The notes: generated by a model from the letters alone, not told the origin. Counted from the first letter of the stretch, positions 43,537-52,921 are shown. The stretch: DNA of 64,000 nt from Methanarcanum sp963640855 (GCA_963640855.1 CAVIAJ010000005.1:1-64000), one strand, 5' to 3'. A program made the numbers and translations.

Positions 43537-45291
43537 TTACGATTTGTCGGCAATCTCTTTGAGGAGTCCGGAGATGAATTCCCCGGCCTTCACTGCGCCG
43601 AGATCTCCTTTGTCTCTGCTCCTCACTGCGACAACGGTACCGTCTTCGCTCTCTTTCTCACCGAGAACGAGCATGTACGGAACCTTCTCCAACTGGGCTT
43701 CGCGGATCTTATATCCGATCTTTTCATCCCTGTTGTCGATTTCGCATCTGATTCCGTTCTTCCTGAGTTCCTCATAGACTTTGTTACCGTACGGGCGCGA
43801 TTTTTCCGAAACGGAAAGAATCTTCACCTGTACAGGTGCCAGCCATGCCGGGAATCTTCCTGCGTAGTGTTCGATGAGAATTCCTATAAATCTTTCAATC
43901 GAACCGAAAACGACACGGTGGATCATGATAGGCCTGTGTTTCTCGCCGTCGGTTCCGATGTAGTGGATATCGAACCTCTGAGGCATCTGGAAGTCAAGCT
44001 GAATCGTACCGCACTGCCATGTCCTTCCGAGTGAATCCTCAAGGTGGAAATCGATCTTCGGACCGTAGAACGCTCCGTCGCCTTCGTTGATAACGTACGG
44101 GAGCTTCATGTCGTCGAGTGCCCTCTTGAGACCGTCGGTTGCGGCTTCCCAATCCTCGTCGGATCCCATAGAATCCTCGGGACGTGTGGAAAGTTCCACG
44201 TGGTACTTGAAGCCGAATAAGGAATAAACTTCATCAATGAGTCTCACGACACCTTCGATCTGTTCTGTGATCTGGTCCCTTGTCATGAAGATGTGTGCAT
44301 CGTCCTGTGTGAAGCACCTTACACGCATAAGACCGTGAAGTGTACCGGAACGCTCGTGCCTGTGAACGATACCGAGCTCTCCGATTTTCAGAGGAAGATC
44401 TTTGTACGAGTGGGGCTCGCTCTTGTAAACGAGTACGCCTCCGGGGCAGTTCATGGGTTTGATACAGAATTCCTCGTCTTCGATCTTCGTGGTGTACATG
44501 TTGTCCTTGTAGTGGTCCCAGTGACCGGACTGCTCCCACAGCTGTTTCCTCATAATAAGAGGCGTGGAAACCTCAAGGTATCCTTCCCTCTGGTGAATCT
44601 GTCTCCAGTAGTCGATAAGTGTGTTCTTCAGAGTCATTCCCTTGGGGAGGAAGAACGGGAATCCCGGCCCTTCGTCGAGAAGCATGAAAAGACCCAGTTC
44701 CTTTCCGAGTCTTCTGTGGTCTCTTTTCTTGACTTCCTCAAGCATCTTCAGATACTCCTCCAGTTTTTCCTTGTCCTGGAATGCCGTACCGTAGATACGG
44801 GTGAGCATCTTGTTCTTCTCGCTTCCGCGCCAGTATGCACCTGCAATCGATGTGAGCTTGTATGCTTTGATTGCTTTGGTGTACAGTGCGTGGGGTCCCG
44901 CACAGAGATCGGTGAATTCACCCTGCTTGTAGAAGCTGATAGGTGCGTCTTCGGGAAGATCTTCGATAAGTTCGACTTTGTAAATCTCTCCCCTGCCTTT
45001 CATGTATTCGATAGCCTCTGCTCTCGGAAGCGTGTATGTCTCGATCTTAAGGTTCTCCTTGATGATTTTCTTCATCTCGGCCTCGATAGCCTCGAGGTCC
45101 TCGGGAGTGAATCCTCCTTCTCTGTCGAAATCATAGTAGAATCCGTCATCGATCGCGGGACCGATGGCGAGTTTTGTTCCCGGAAAGAGCCTGAGCACAG
45201 CCTGTGCCATAATGTGCGATGCTGTGTGCCTCAGGACCGGGAGTTCATCATCTGTTTCTCTGACGCTTCCGTCACTGTACAATGCTTTCAT
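43537..45291 (-). CDS. thrS: Threonyl-tRNA synthetase, bacterial type without TGS domain
   Basis: 584 aa. The bacterial-type editing domain comes first, with the HxxxH motif at H22 and H26 and the GPAIDDGFYYDFD loop; then the class II catalytic core (motif 2 RVRCFTQDDAHIF, motif 3 ends FGSIERFIGILIEHYAGRFP) and the anticodon-binding domain (PVQVKILSVSE). The N-terminal TGS domain of about 60 residues found in most bacterial ThrRS is missing, and there is no room for it upstream. Most archaea carry a different, DTD-like editing domain, so this gene probably came from bacteria. Confidence 0.92.
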   Translation of the reverse strand: MKALYSDGSVRETDDELPVLRHTASHIMAQAVLRLFPGTKLAIGPAIDDGFYYDFDREGGFTPEDLEAIEAEMKKIIKENLKIETYTLPRAEAIEYMKGRGEIYKVELIEDLPEDAPISFYKQGEFTDLCAGPHALYTKAIKAYKLTSIAGAYWRGSEKNKMLTRIYGTAFQDKEKLEEYLKMLEEVKKRDHRRLGKELGLFMLLDEGPGFPFFLPKGMTLKNTLIDYWRQIHQREGYLEVSTPLIMRKQLWEQSGHWDHYKDNMYTTKIEDEEFCIKPMNCPGGVLVYKSEPHSYKDLPLKIGELGIVHRHERSGTLHGLMRVRCFTQDDAHIFMTRDQITEQIEGVVRLIDEVYSLFGFKYHVELSTRPEDSMGSDEDWEAATDGLKRALDDMKLPYVINEGDGAFYGPKIDFHLEDSLGRTWQCGTIQLDFQMPQRFDIHYIGTDGEKHRPIMIHRVVFGSIERFIGILIEHYAGRFPAWLAPVQVKILSVSEKSRPYGNKVYEELRKNGIRCEIDNRDEKIGYKIREAQLEKVPYMLVLGEKESEDGTVVAVRSRDKGDLGAVKAGEFISGLLKEIADKS

Positions 45292-45411
45292 CTAAAATCA
45301 TCCCTTTACAAACGGGTTCTCAATCGGTACTGTCAATCAGCGATGTTGTATTAATACTGTACATCACGGAAATGCGTCAAAATTTATACCGATGATAACA
45401 ATCACGCAAAT

Positions 45412-46197
45412 ATGGCAAGTGCAGGCGGCATGTTACGTACGGTAAGGGAGAAAAGACCGTTGGTATGTCAGATTACGAACAACGTCACAATCAATGACTG
45501 TGCGAACATTACACTCTGTGCAGGCGGTTCGCCTGTCATGAGCGACATTCTTGCCGATGCAATCGAAATGGTCGGCATGGCTTCCGCTCTTGTGCTTAAC
45601 ATCGGAACCGTGAACGACGATACAATTGAAATCATGGTTTCTGCGGGAAAAGTTGCAAACGACTGCAGCATACCTGTGATTCTCGATCCCGTAGGTGCCG
45701 GTGCGACGGGATACAGATCGAGAGCTGCCGAAGGTATTCTCAGATCGGTTGAAGTCGATGTCATCAAAGGCAATGCGGGAGAAATTGCTTCGCTTTTGGG
45801 ACAGAAAGGAAAGGTAAGAGGTGTCGATTCGGACGCTTCCGCCGAAGGTAACATATGTACCGAATTGGCAAAAAAACTGAATCTGATTGTAGGAATGTCC
45901 GGAGAAACAGATTATGTATCAGACGGAAAGAATACACATGCTCTTTCCAACGGAATTCCCATGATGGATATGGTTTCCGGAACAGGCTGTATGCTGTCAT
46001 CGGTTGTGGGATGCTTCGTGGGAGCAAACGGAGTTTCCGCAGATTCCGTTTCATCGGCGATTTCCGCATTTACCGTTGCGGGAGAAACCGCAAAAGGATA
46101 CAACGGACCGGGAACATTCAAGGCTGCTCTGTTGGATTCGCTGTACAGCCTCACTCCCGAAGAACTCGACGGAAGAAGGAAGGTCAGGGAAGAATGA
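45412..46197 (+). CDS. thiM: Hydroxyethylthiazole kinase
   Basis: Ribokinase-fold salvage kinase for thiazole. LVCQITNNVTINDCANI, DPVGAGATGYRS and the catalytic MVSGTGCMLSSVVG are visible. 261 aa. Its stop overlaps the thiE start (ATGA). Confidence 0.93.
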   Translation: MASAGGMLRTVREKRPLVCQITNNVTINDCANITLCAGGSPVMSDILADAIEMVGMASALVLNIGTVNDDTIEIMVSAGKVANDCSIPVILDPVGAGATGYRSRAAEGILRSVEVDVIKGNAGEIASLLGQKGKVRGVDSDASAEGNICTELAKKLNLIVGMSGETDYVSDGKNTHALSNGIPMMDMVSGTGCMLSSVVGCFVGANGVSADSVSSAISAFTVAGETAKGYNGPGTFKAALLDSLYSLTPEELDGRRKVREE

Positions 46198-46808
46198 GTC
46201 TTCTCTACGTTGTCACCGACGATAAACTGTCTAAAGGTTTGTCTCACGTAGAAGTAGCCCGCAGGAGCTACGAAGGAGGAACGGATATCGTTCAGCTCCG
46301 CGTGAAAGACAACGATGAAAGATTTCTTCAGTGGGCATGTGAGATTTCGGAAATTTCGAAATCATACGGAAGGACGTTTATCGTCAACGATAACGTTGAA
46401 ATTGCATTAAAATCGGGTGCGGACGGAGTCCATGTGGGACAGGGAGACGAACCTGTTTCTTCGATAAGACAGCGCGTACCCGAAGATTTCATTATCGGCG
46501 TTTCCGTAGGCAATGAAAAAGAAGCAGAAGAAGCCGAAGCGGGCGGTGCGTCATATGTCGCACTCAGCCCGATTTTCGATACATCTTCAAAAGACGATGC
46601 GGGACACGGTCACGGTCTCGAGATGATGAAGAAAATCTCCGATGCCGTGTCGATTCCCGCATATGCCATAGGCGGAATCAACATAGGAAATGTTAAAGAC
46701 GTTTTATCACACGGTGCCGACGGTGTCGCGGTAATTTCCGCGGTTGTTTCCCAACCCGACGTAGTCAAAGCTGCGAAAGAGTTCAAAGAACTTATGAACA
46801 GCCGATGA
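46194..46808 (+). CDS. thiE: Thiamine phosphate synthase (ThiE)
   Basis: TIM-barrel enzyme joining HMP-PP and thiazole phosphate: YVVTDDKL, VQLRVKDND, VNDNVEIALKSGADGVHVGQ and GVSVGNEKEAEEAEAGGASYVALSPIF. The ATG at 46194 overlaps the thiM stop and gives the full 204-aa family length. Salvages thiazole together with ThiM. Confidence 0.92.
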   Translation: MSLLYVVTDDKLSKGLSHVEVARRSYEGGTDIVQLRVKDNDERFLQWACEISEISKSYGRTFIVNDNVEIALKSGADGVHVGQGDEPVSSIRQRVPEDFIIGVSVGNEKEAEEAEAGGASYVALSPIFDTSSKDDAGHGHGLEMMKKISDAVSIPAYAIGGINIGNVKDVLSHGADGVAVISAVVSQPDVVKAAKEFKELMNSR

Positions 46809-46850
46809 AACACATCAAAAATTATATCGTTGCAGTGAATCCCGCCGGAT

Positions 46851-47567
46851 ATGCCTGAAAATCAGTCATTCCTTTACAGAGAAGGCATGGATGCACTGTA
46901 CAAATGCGACGTAGCGGGAGCAATATCCAAATGGAACGATGCTTCCGATCTTTCCGCGGAAGAACGTAAGAACATTGTATCCGAACTCTGCGATTTCTAT
47001 TACGAATGTCTGATGAACGGTCTCGAGAGATTTTCAACCGAGGGGTTGGATGTTCTTGCAGCGAAAACGGCAATGACGGATAATATCGACCTTCCGATGA
47101 CGATTGTTACTTCGATCTCGGAAAAACTTCCGTCTTTCAGAGATTCGGAATCTCTCATCAATTTTGTTTTGGGCATAAACAGAGTTTCATACTGCTCTCT
47201 GTGCAATATGACAGATCCGAAGATCACCGTGGAAAGATGCGAATCTCTCGTAAACACGATGTCTGACATATGCTCAATATCCAAAGTACTCAACGAATCG
47301 GTTGCCGCAAGAACTGTATTGTGGAAAGTGGCCGACGAGTACAGAACACTTTACATCTGTCTCATAACGGAAATTGCGGGAGCGCTGAGAGAAGGTGAAC
47401 AGCCCAGGGACGATGCTGCGGCTTACACAGATGCTGTATTCGTTCTCAGATGCGCATATTTTGCTACGGAAGACATAATTACGTGCAGTCCCGACGAAAG
47501 AGAATCTACGGACGAAAGAAGAAGATCTCTCATTTCGCAGTATGCAATGCTGTTATTCGGCGAATAA
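46851..47567 (+). CDS. Unknown all-helical protein
   Basis: 238 aa, almost entirely alpha-helical and acidic. Starts with a TPR-like helix pair (FLYREGMDALYKCDVAGAI). Cysteines C130 and C133 are in a CSLC motif. I do not recognise a family. It follows thiE after 42 nt and ends one base before the convergent pth2 stop. Confidence 0.55.
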   Translation: MPENQSFLYREGMDALYKCDVAGAISKWNDASDLSAEERKNIVSELCDFYYECLMNGLERFSTEGLDVLAAKTAMTDNIDLPMTIVTSISEKLPSFRDSESLINFVLGINRVSYCSLCNMTDPKITVERCESLVNTMSDICSISKVLNESVAARTVLWKVADEYRTLYICLITEIAGALREGEQPRDDAAAYTDAVFVLRCAYFATEDIITCSPDERESTDERRRSLISQYAMLLFGE

Positions 47568-47568
47568 A

Positions 47569-47952
47569 TCACAGCATCGATAATTCGCCTGTAATCTTAT
47601 CCAAAACGGCATCCGTACTCGGACCGATTCCGATACATGTTACGCTTCCGGGTGCGATTTCGGTTCTTCCCGCATCGGTAATCAGAGAATTAGTGATTCC
47701 GTTGGCATCTACGACAGCTTTGATCTCGTAAAGTTTCTCAAGAGAATCCACTTTGAGAACAACCTTCTTCTGACCCTCGGAATACCATTTGTCGAATCCT
47801 TTCGGATCCTTCTTCTTGGCGGCGAATGCACAGTTTACTGCGGCATGTGCGGCCTGAGCGGCAATCTTACCCTTGGACATTTTGAGATCGTTCCTCATGA
47901 CGATTACCATCTTGTATTCGTCGTTAACGGATGTTCTGAATGGGATGCCCAT
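47569..47952 (-). CDS. pth2: Peptidyl-tRNA hydrolase, archaeal type
   Basis: Pth2 rescues stalled peptidyl-tRNAs. VIVMRNDLKMSKGKIAAQAAHA at the N-terminus and ITDAGRTEIAPGSVTCIGIGP at the C-terminus are the family hallmarks. 127 aa from 47952; the internal ATG at 47910 would give the core (113 aa). Confidence 0.93.
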   Translation of the reverse strand: MGIPFRTSVNDEYKMVIVMRNDLKMSKGKIAAQAAHAAVNCAFAAKKKDPKGFDKWYSEGQKKVVLKVDSLEKLYEIKAVVDANGITNSLITDAGRTEIAPGSVTCIGIGPSTDAVLDKITGELSML

Positions 47953-48064
47953 ACGGCAACAATCATAGAATCTCTATAAAAACAATACTTTCTCTGCAAC
48001 CGAAAGCGTCCTCTGTGCCGTTAAAAATATTACCGTCGTCACAGATTCAGGCTCGGAGATCGAC

Positions 48065-48403
48065 ATGGGATTGATTGGCAAAGCAGTAAGCAAGACGAAG
48101 ATGGCGGCAAAGAGTGTTGACAGTAAGCTCGGAGAAGGCGTCGACGTATCCAAATACAAAAGTAAGATAAACGATGAAAAATCCAAGATCGCCAAGAACT
48201 ATACCGCGATCGGTGAACTCTACTATTCCTCGCTGAATGACAAAAGCGATGATATTCAGGTCAGAATCGATGCAGCCGTTGCCGAAATCAATGAGTCCAA
48301 GAAGAAAATCGCAGAATACGAAGAACTCATCACGGGCGTCAAAGAGAAAGGCAAAGAAGAAAGAGAAGGCTTCAAGAACCAGAGCGAAGAAGAGTGTAAA
48401 TAA
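48065..48403 (+). CDS. Small coiled-coil protein, unknown
   Basis: 112 aa, highly charged, helical throughout with coiled-coil heptads from about 25 to 110. The N-terminal AVSKTKMAAKSVDSKLG segment is amphipathic. No family recognised; similar small helical proteins with zinc-ribbon partners exist in bacteria. Transcription likely stops at the hairpin at 48415-48434. Confidence 0.5.
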   Translation: MGLIGKAVSKTKMAAKSVDSKLGEGVDVSKYKSKINDEKSKIAKNYTAIGELYYSSLNDKSDDIQVRIDAAVAEINESKKKIAEYEELITGVKEKGKEEREGFKNQSEEECK

Positions 48404-48414
48404 ACACTCTGTCA

Positions 48415-48434
48415 GCCCTGCCTTACGGCAGGGC
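48415..48434 (+). terminator. Hairpin after the coiled-coil gene
   Basis: GCCCTGCC and GGCAGGGC, 8-bp stem, TTAC loop; a second small stem (CCCG/CGGG around T5) follows at 48441-48454. Confidence 0.6.
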
Positions 48435-48491
48435 CTTTCACCCGTTTTTACGGGCGCAGTATTTATCAACAGCGTTTTTGTTATTGTATTT

Positions 48492-48896
48492 ATGGCAATG
48501 CTAGATATCGTTTACAGATATTCCGCTGAACCGCCCTCGGATGCAGACATCAGACGTAAGAGCGTAAAGGAAATGGAAGACTACATCAGAAGTCTCGTCC
48601 TCGAGATGCAGATGGCAGATATCTCAGTAGGTTTCAGAACTGAAAAGACGGAAAACGAAAGAAATACCGTACTGATTAACGGCAGAACCGTAAGTCAGAT
48701 TCTGAACGGACTTCAGATTGTCATGCTCGATCCCAACGAAGACAACTGCGGATGCGACGGAGCTAAAAAAATGATTAAAATCGGACGCTCCGAAATGGAT
48801 TGGGATGAGAATATTATCGAAGACATCTCGGATACATTCATGAAGAACGCAATCGCCAAGATGTATGCAGATATGGAAGCCGGCAGGATCATGTGA
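48492..48896 (+). CDS. DUF2703-like small protein
   Basis: 134 aa. The VLINGRTVSQILNGL motif followed by a CGCDG cysteine pair resembles the thioredoxin-like DUF2703 family of unknown function. The start is the ATG at 48492, after the hairpin that ends the previous gene; an in-frame ATG at 48237 lies inside that gene and is unlikely. Confidence 0.5.
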   Translation: MAMLDIVYRYSAEPPSDADIRRKSVKEMEDYIRSLVLEMQMADISVGFRTEKTENERNTVLINGRTVSQILNGLQIVMLDPNEDNCGCDGAKKMIKIGRSEMDWDENIIEDISDTFMKNAIAKMYADMEAGRIM

Positions 48897-48946
48897 TCCT
48901 TCCGTGACCGTCCCTATTTAATATCCGCTACTGCTACCGTCCACCG

Positions 48947-50872
48947 ATGTTCGAGATCATCAAGAGGGACGGACTCGCCAGACTGAGTAAGTTCGAGACA
49001 ACGTCAGGTACAGTACTGGAAACACCCGCACTGCTTCCTGTGGTTAACCCGAAGATATTCACAGTCACACCCAGGGAACTCTACGACGAGTTCGGTTTCA
49101 GAGCAATCATTACCAATTCATACATCATCAAAAACAATCCCGCACTGAAGGAGAGAGCACAGGCCGAAGGTCTGCACAAAATGCTCGATTTCCCCGGTGT
49201 CATCATGACCGATTCCGGAACGTTCCAGAGTCACATGTACGGCGAGGTTGAGGTAACAAACGATGAGATGATTGAATTCCAGAAGAGTATCGGCACGGAT
49301 ATCGGTACCGTTCTCGATATTTTCACGGAACCTTTCTGGACCAAAGAAGAAACCGCCGAATCTATTGTCGAAACACTGAAAAGAACACAGCACGCCTGTG
49401 ATATCAAGGGAGACATGATGATCAACGGTGTCGTCCAGGGTTCGGTTTATCAGGACCTCAGAGAAGACTGTGCCAGGAAGATGGCGGATATGAATGTCGA
49501 TGTCCACCCCATCGGAGGAGTCGTACCCCTGATGGAACAGTACAGATACACCGAATTGGTCGATGTTATTATCTCATCCAAAAAAGGACTCAATCCCAAC
49601 CGCCCCGTCCACCTCTTCGGAGCGGGTCACCCGATGATTCTCGCATTCGCAACCTTACTCGGATGCGATCTTTTCGATTCTGCGTCATATGCAAAATTCG
49701 CAAGAGACGACAGATTCATGTTCATCGACGGTACGTACCGCATGGCCGAGATGCAGTCACTCGACTGCAACTGTCCCGCATGCAGAGGACACACCCTCGA
49801 AGAAGTAAGGAAGATGCCCAAATCGGAAAGAGAGGGATTGATCGCACGTCACAACCTCTATCAGATTACGAGTGAGCTTTCTCTTGTCAGAAGATATCTC
49901 AAAGAAGGAAGACTCTGGGACCTTGCGGAAATGAGATGCAGGGCGCACCCCGAACTCCTCAATGCACTGAGAAGGCTGAAGGAACACCAGGCATTTTTGG
50001 AGAAGACCGAACCCGTAAGCCGCGATGCAGCCCTCTTCTACACAGGATCGGAATCAAGGTCAAGACCGATCTTCCTCAGATACTACAGAAAACTTCTCAC
50101 CAACTACAGACCGCCGACGGATAAGGCGGCGATATTCAACGATTCGCCGAAGCCCTACGGAAGACACTATGTTTCCGACTTCAACAGAGTAAGAACCGCA
50201 GGATACACTCCGATTGTCAAATCACCCTTCGGACCCGTACCTGCGGAATTGGATGAAATTTACCCTCTGGCACAGTCTCTCTTCCCCGAAATATGGGACA
50301 TAGAAACAATCGAAGAAGTCGACAGGATGACCGAAGAATTCGTTAAAAAAATGGGATTCATCGACATCAGAGAACAGGGAGATATCGAACCCGGAGAATT
50401 GGAATACGACGCAGATCTCCTCAGAGCGAAAGCCACCGCGGAATATCAGTTCGGATTCGAAGCCGCAGATGCACTGTTCAGAGGAAAGATCGAACTCGTC
50501 AAGAGCAGGAAGACAGGAAAGATAAGAAACGTAATCTCCGACAGAGAACACGTTCTTTCGCTCAGAGCTCCCGACGGACTCTACACACTGAGGCCCGAAG
50601 GCGCAAAGAGAGTGTTGGAAGTACTTCCTTCACCGAAGATGAGATGCATTTCGATGGATGATGCAATTCCCTTCGTTTCCAACGGAAGGAACATGTTCTG
50701 TCAGTTCGTAACTGACATGGATTCCGAGATCAGACCTATGGAAGAAGTCATCATCGTCGACAAGAACGATGAATTCCTTGCTACGGGACGTACAGTCCTC
50801 ACTTTCGATGAGATAAAATCATTCAGAAAGGGAATCGCTGTCAAGGTCCGCAGCGGAAGTGACGATTCCTGA
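48947..50872 (+). CDS. tgtA: Archaeosine tRNA-guanine transglycosylase
   Basis: Replaces guanine 15 in tRNA D-loops with preQ0 for archaeosine. The catalytic TIM barrel (about 1-340) has MTDSGTFQSHMYG with the nucleophilic Asp, GVVQGSVYQDLR, HLFGAGHPM, and the zinc cysteines DCNCPAC. After a central C2-type domain, a PUA-type RNA-binding domain ends the protein (VLSLRAPDGLYTLRPEG ... EVIIVDKNDEFLATGRT). 641 aa is the full archaeal length. The last 54 nt overlap the convergent pcc1 gene. Confidence 0.95.
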   Translation: MFEIIKRDGLARLSKFETTSGTVLETPALLPVVNPKIFTVTPRELYDEFGFRAIITNSYIIKNNPALKERAQAEGLHKMLDFPGVIMTDSGTFQSHMYGEVEVTNDEMIEFQKSIGTDIGTVLDIFTEPFWTKEETAESIVETLKRTQHACDIKGDMMINGVVQGSVYQDLREDCARKMADMNVDVHPIGGVVPLMEQYRYTELVDVIISSKKGLNPNRPVHLFGAGHPMILAFATLLGCDLFDSASYAKFARDDRFMFIDGTYRMAEMQSLDCNCPACRGHTLEEVRKMPKSEREGLIARHNLYQITSELSLVRRYLKEGRLWDLAEMRCRAHPELLNALRRLKEHQAFLEKTEPVSRDAALFYTGSESRSRPIFLRYYRKLLTNYRPPTDKAAIFNDSPKPYGRHYVSDFNRVRTAGYTPIVKSPFGPVPAELDEIYPLAQSLFPEIWDIETIEEVDRMTEEFVKKMGFIDIREQGDIEPGELEYDADLLRAKATAEYQFGFEAADALFRGKIELVKSRKTGKIRNVISDREHVLSLRAPDGLYTLRPEGAKRVLEVLPSPKMRCISMDDAIPFVSNGRNMFCQFVTDMDSEIRPMEEVIIVDKNDEFLATGRTVLTFDEIKSFRKGIAVKVRSGSDDS

Positions 50873-51079
50873 GGCTTCCTCAGCTGTTTTAATGCAAACG
50901 AGAAGGTCGTCGGCGGTGTTTCTCAGACTGCCGGCGTCCTCCGCCTTCATTCTGAAAATAAGTGTATTTCCGTCCGATTCGGAATCGACGTACTCCCCGT
51001 TGTCCGGCCCTACGGCCTTCATTACGGATTCTGCGGTACGGGCATCGTCATATTCCAATCTGAGTTCAAGTTCCAACAT
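50819..51079 (-). CDS. KEOPS complex subunit Pcc1
   Basis: A small two-layer alpha/beta protein (86 aa) that dimerises the KEOPS complex, which makes the t6A tRNA modification. Visible are LEYDDARTAESVMKAVGPDN, LIFRMKAEDAGSLRNTADDLLVCIKTAEEA. The ATG at 51079 gives the compact family form; 51103 is an alternative. Overlaps the end of tgtA, another tRNA modification gene. Confidence 0.82.
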   Translation of the reverse strand: MLELELRLEYDDARTAESVMKAVGPDNGEYVDSESDGNTLIFRMKAEDAGSLRNTADDLLVCIKTAEEASGIVTSAADLDSDSLSE

Positions 51080-51182
51080 CGGACTCACGTATCCGAAGAA
51101 CATCTTTTCATATTTACGACATCCGCAGTTTTACGCGTAAAGAATCGGTGTCAATTTATCTTATGACAATATCACACAGCCT

Positions 51183-51749
51183 ATGAGCAGACTCCTCATA
51201 ATCAACGGAAGCCCGAGAGAAAACGGCCTCACCGCAAAGATTTCGGTTTTAACGGCAGAGCGTGTGAAGAAGTTCGGTTATGAAACGGAAATCATTTCTC
51301 TTAAAGATCTGAAAATCAGCGACTGCAGAGCCTGCATGTCATGCAAAACATCGGGAAAATGTGCAGTTAACGATGATATGATTCCGATGTATGACAAGAT
51401 AAAATCTTCCGATATGCTCATACTTGCATCACCGGTTTATTTCGGTTCCGAAACGGGAATGATGAAAACATTCATCGACAGATTCTACGCCATGGTCAAT
51501 AACAAAGACGGAGAGAGAATCGTAAATTTCGGCAACGTGAAGAAAGGTTCCGTACTCCTCACGTGCGGTGCACCCGACGGATACATGATGTACGGAGGAG
51601 TGTTATCGAGAATTACCAAAACAATGATGTCTATGGGTGTCAAAGATATGTCGGGATCGATAATCTGCGGAATCGGTCCCGAAGATGCCGAAAATTCGGA
51701 AAAAGTGAATGATTATCTCGAGAGCATAGAGTATCAGCTGGAGATGTGA
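51183..51749 (+). CDS. Flavodoxin-fold NAD(P)H-dependent reductase
   Basis: FMN-binding flavodoxin fold, 188 aa: INGSPRENGLTAKI binds the FMN phosphate, and CRACMSCKTSGKCAVNDDM plus ASPVYFGSETGMMKTFIDRFY are typical of the iron-sulfur flavoprotein/WrbA-like family. Four cysteines near 48-59 could bind an Fe-S cluster. Followed 6 nt later by an unknown gene. Confidence 0.8.
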   Translation: MSRLLIINGSPRENGLTAKISVLTAERVKKFGYETEIISLKDLKISDCRACMSCKTSGKCAVNDDMIPMYDKIKSSDMLILASPVYFGSETGMMKTFIDRFYAMVNNKDGERIVNFGNVKKGSVLLTCGAPDGYMMYGGVLSRITKTMMSMGVKDMSGSIICGIGPEDAENSEKVNDYLESIEYQLEM

Positions 51750-51755
51750 TTTTTC

Positions 51756-52370
51756 ATGCAGATTCCCGTCGTACCTCTTACATCGGACAGTGAAGAAAAC
51801 ATCCTGTATGCACATATCGATATCAACGGCGGGGAACTGAAAATTGAGGATGCAGTACCTCTGAAAAGAGAGATGCTCCCGCGTATCGGATACAGAATGC
51901 CTTTGATTGTGTTGGATGTAAAAGGACTCCTTAACGATACGATCGACACGGCAATCGTAAAACGCTTCAGAATGCGCGGAGCGTCTATGTGGCTCATGAC
52001 TTCCGTCAACGATGCCGACGATATTTTCGATGCATTCAATTCCGATGCCGACACCGTGCTGATGCCGTATCACAGAATTTATTCCGAAGACGATCTCACT
52101 GATATTCTCTCGGTATCGGATTCTTCAATCCCCTGTCTTTTCATCAAAGGAGGAAAATGCATCTGCCCCGACGGAACGGAAGATGTACTTTCGGTTGCCG
52201 ATTATCTCTTCGATACGGGATATACGCGTATCGCCGTAATCGATACAGATTCGTCACTTTCATTTGACGATTGGAGGAAAATATCCCAATCCGGAGATAT
52301 CATTCCCTTCTCCCGTAAGTTCCACAGAAGTGTCTTCGAATACTTCGGTATGAAAGATGTGATTGAATAA
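51756..52370 (+). CDS. Unknown alpha/beta protein, weakly HisA-like
   Basis: 204 aa. Repeating beta-alpha units (AHIDINGGELKIEDAVPLKR, PLIVLDVKG, SMWLMTSVND, DTVLMPYHRI, CLFIKGGKCICPDG, IAVIDTDSSL) suggest a TIM-barrel-like protein reminiscent of HisA/HisF relatives. No catalytic site recognised. In one transcription unit with the flavodoxin-fold reductase. Confidence 0.5.
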   Translation: MQIPVVPLTSDSEENILYAHIDINGGELKIEDAVPLKREMLPRIGYRMPLIVLDVKGLLNDTIDTAIVKRFRMRGASMWLMTSVNDADDIFDAFNSDADTVLMPYHRIYSEDDLTDILSVSDSSIPCLFIKGGKCICPDGTEDVLSVADYLFDTGYTRIAVIDTDSSLSFDDWRKISQSGDIIPFSRKFHRSVFEYFGMKDVIE

Positions 52371-52372
52371 AA

Positions 52373-52921
52373 TCAATCCATACCTTTCACAATCTCCGCA
52401 AGGTGCAGTCCGAACTTGTACGCATCCTTGAAACATTTGGATTCGTCGTTATCCGTACCCTCCGCAAGAGATTCTCCCGCCCAAAGACATCTGGTTCCGA
52501 AAGCGAATGCTCTGACGATAGAGATGATATTCTCGAATCTCGGATTCCTGGAACCTCCGTTGCAGAGTAACGCAACATATTTCGGAATATTCGGCTCATC
52601 CACAGACTCCCACCTGCATTGGAATCTGTCGATTACCTGCTTGATAATCGAAGAAGGTCCCGAAAAATACACAGGAGTAGCTATGATGAACAGATCCGAA
52701 GAATCAAATGCATCATAGATGACCTGCATATCGTCCTGCATGTAACATGAATCCGTATCGATACATCTGTTACATCCGGTGCAGTGGCGGATTTCCATCA
52801 CGGCAGGTCTGATTATATCCACGTCTATACCGTTCTCTTCCAGGGCATCGCAAACCGCACGGCACTGAGCCTCGGTATTGCCGTCAGTCCTGGCGCTCCC
52901 GACAATGACAGCAGCTTTCAT
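52373..52921 (-). CDS. Flavodoxin-fold NAD(P)H-dependent reductase
   Basis: 182 aa, same family as the gene at 51183: VGSARTDGNTEAQC binds FMN phosphate, CTGCNRCIDTDSC a cysteine cluster, and IIATPVYFSGPSSIIKQVIDRF. Convergent with the unknown gene at 51756, 2 nt between stops. Confidence 0.8.
   Translation of the reverse strand: MKAAVIVGSARTDGNTEAQCRAVCDALEENGIDVDIIRPAVMEIRHCTGCNRCIDTDSCYMQDDMQVIYDAFDSSDLFIIATPVYFSGPSSIIKQVIDRFQCRWESVDEPNIPKYVALLCNGGSRNPRFENIISIVRAFAFGTRCLWAGESLAEGTDNDESKCFKDAYKFGLHLAEIVKGMD

Noticed and set aside
44293..45354. Long open frame antisense to thrS (353 aa)
   Set aside because: It lies wholly within thrS on the other strand, has a cysteine/phenylalanine-rich, domain-free sequence and reflects codon bias of the real gene.
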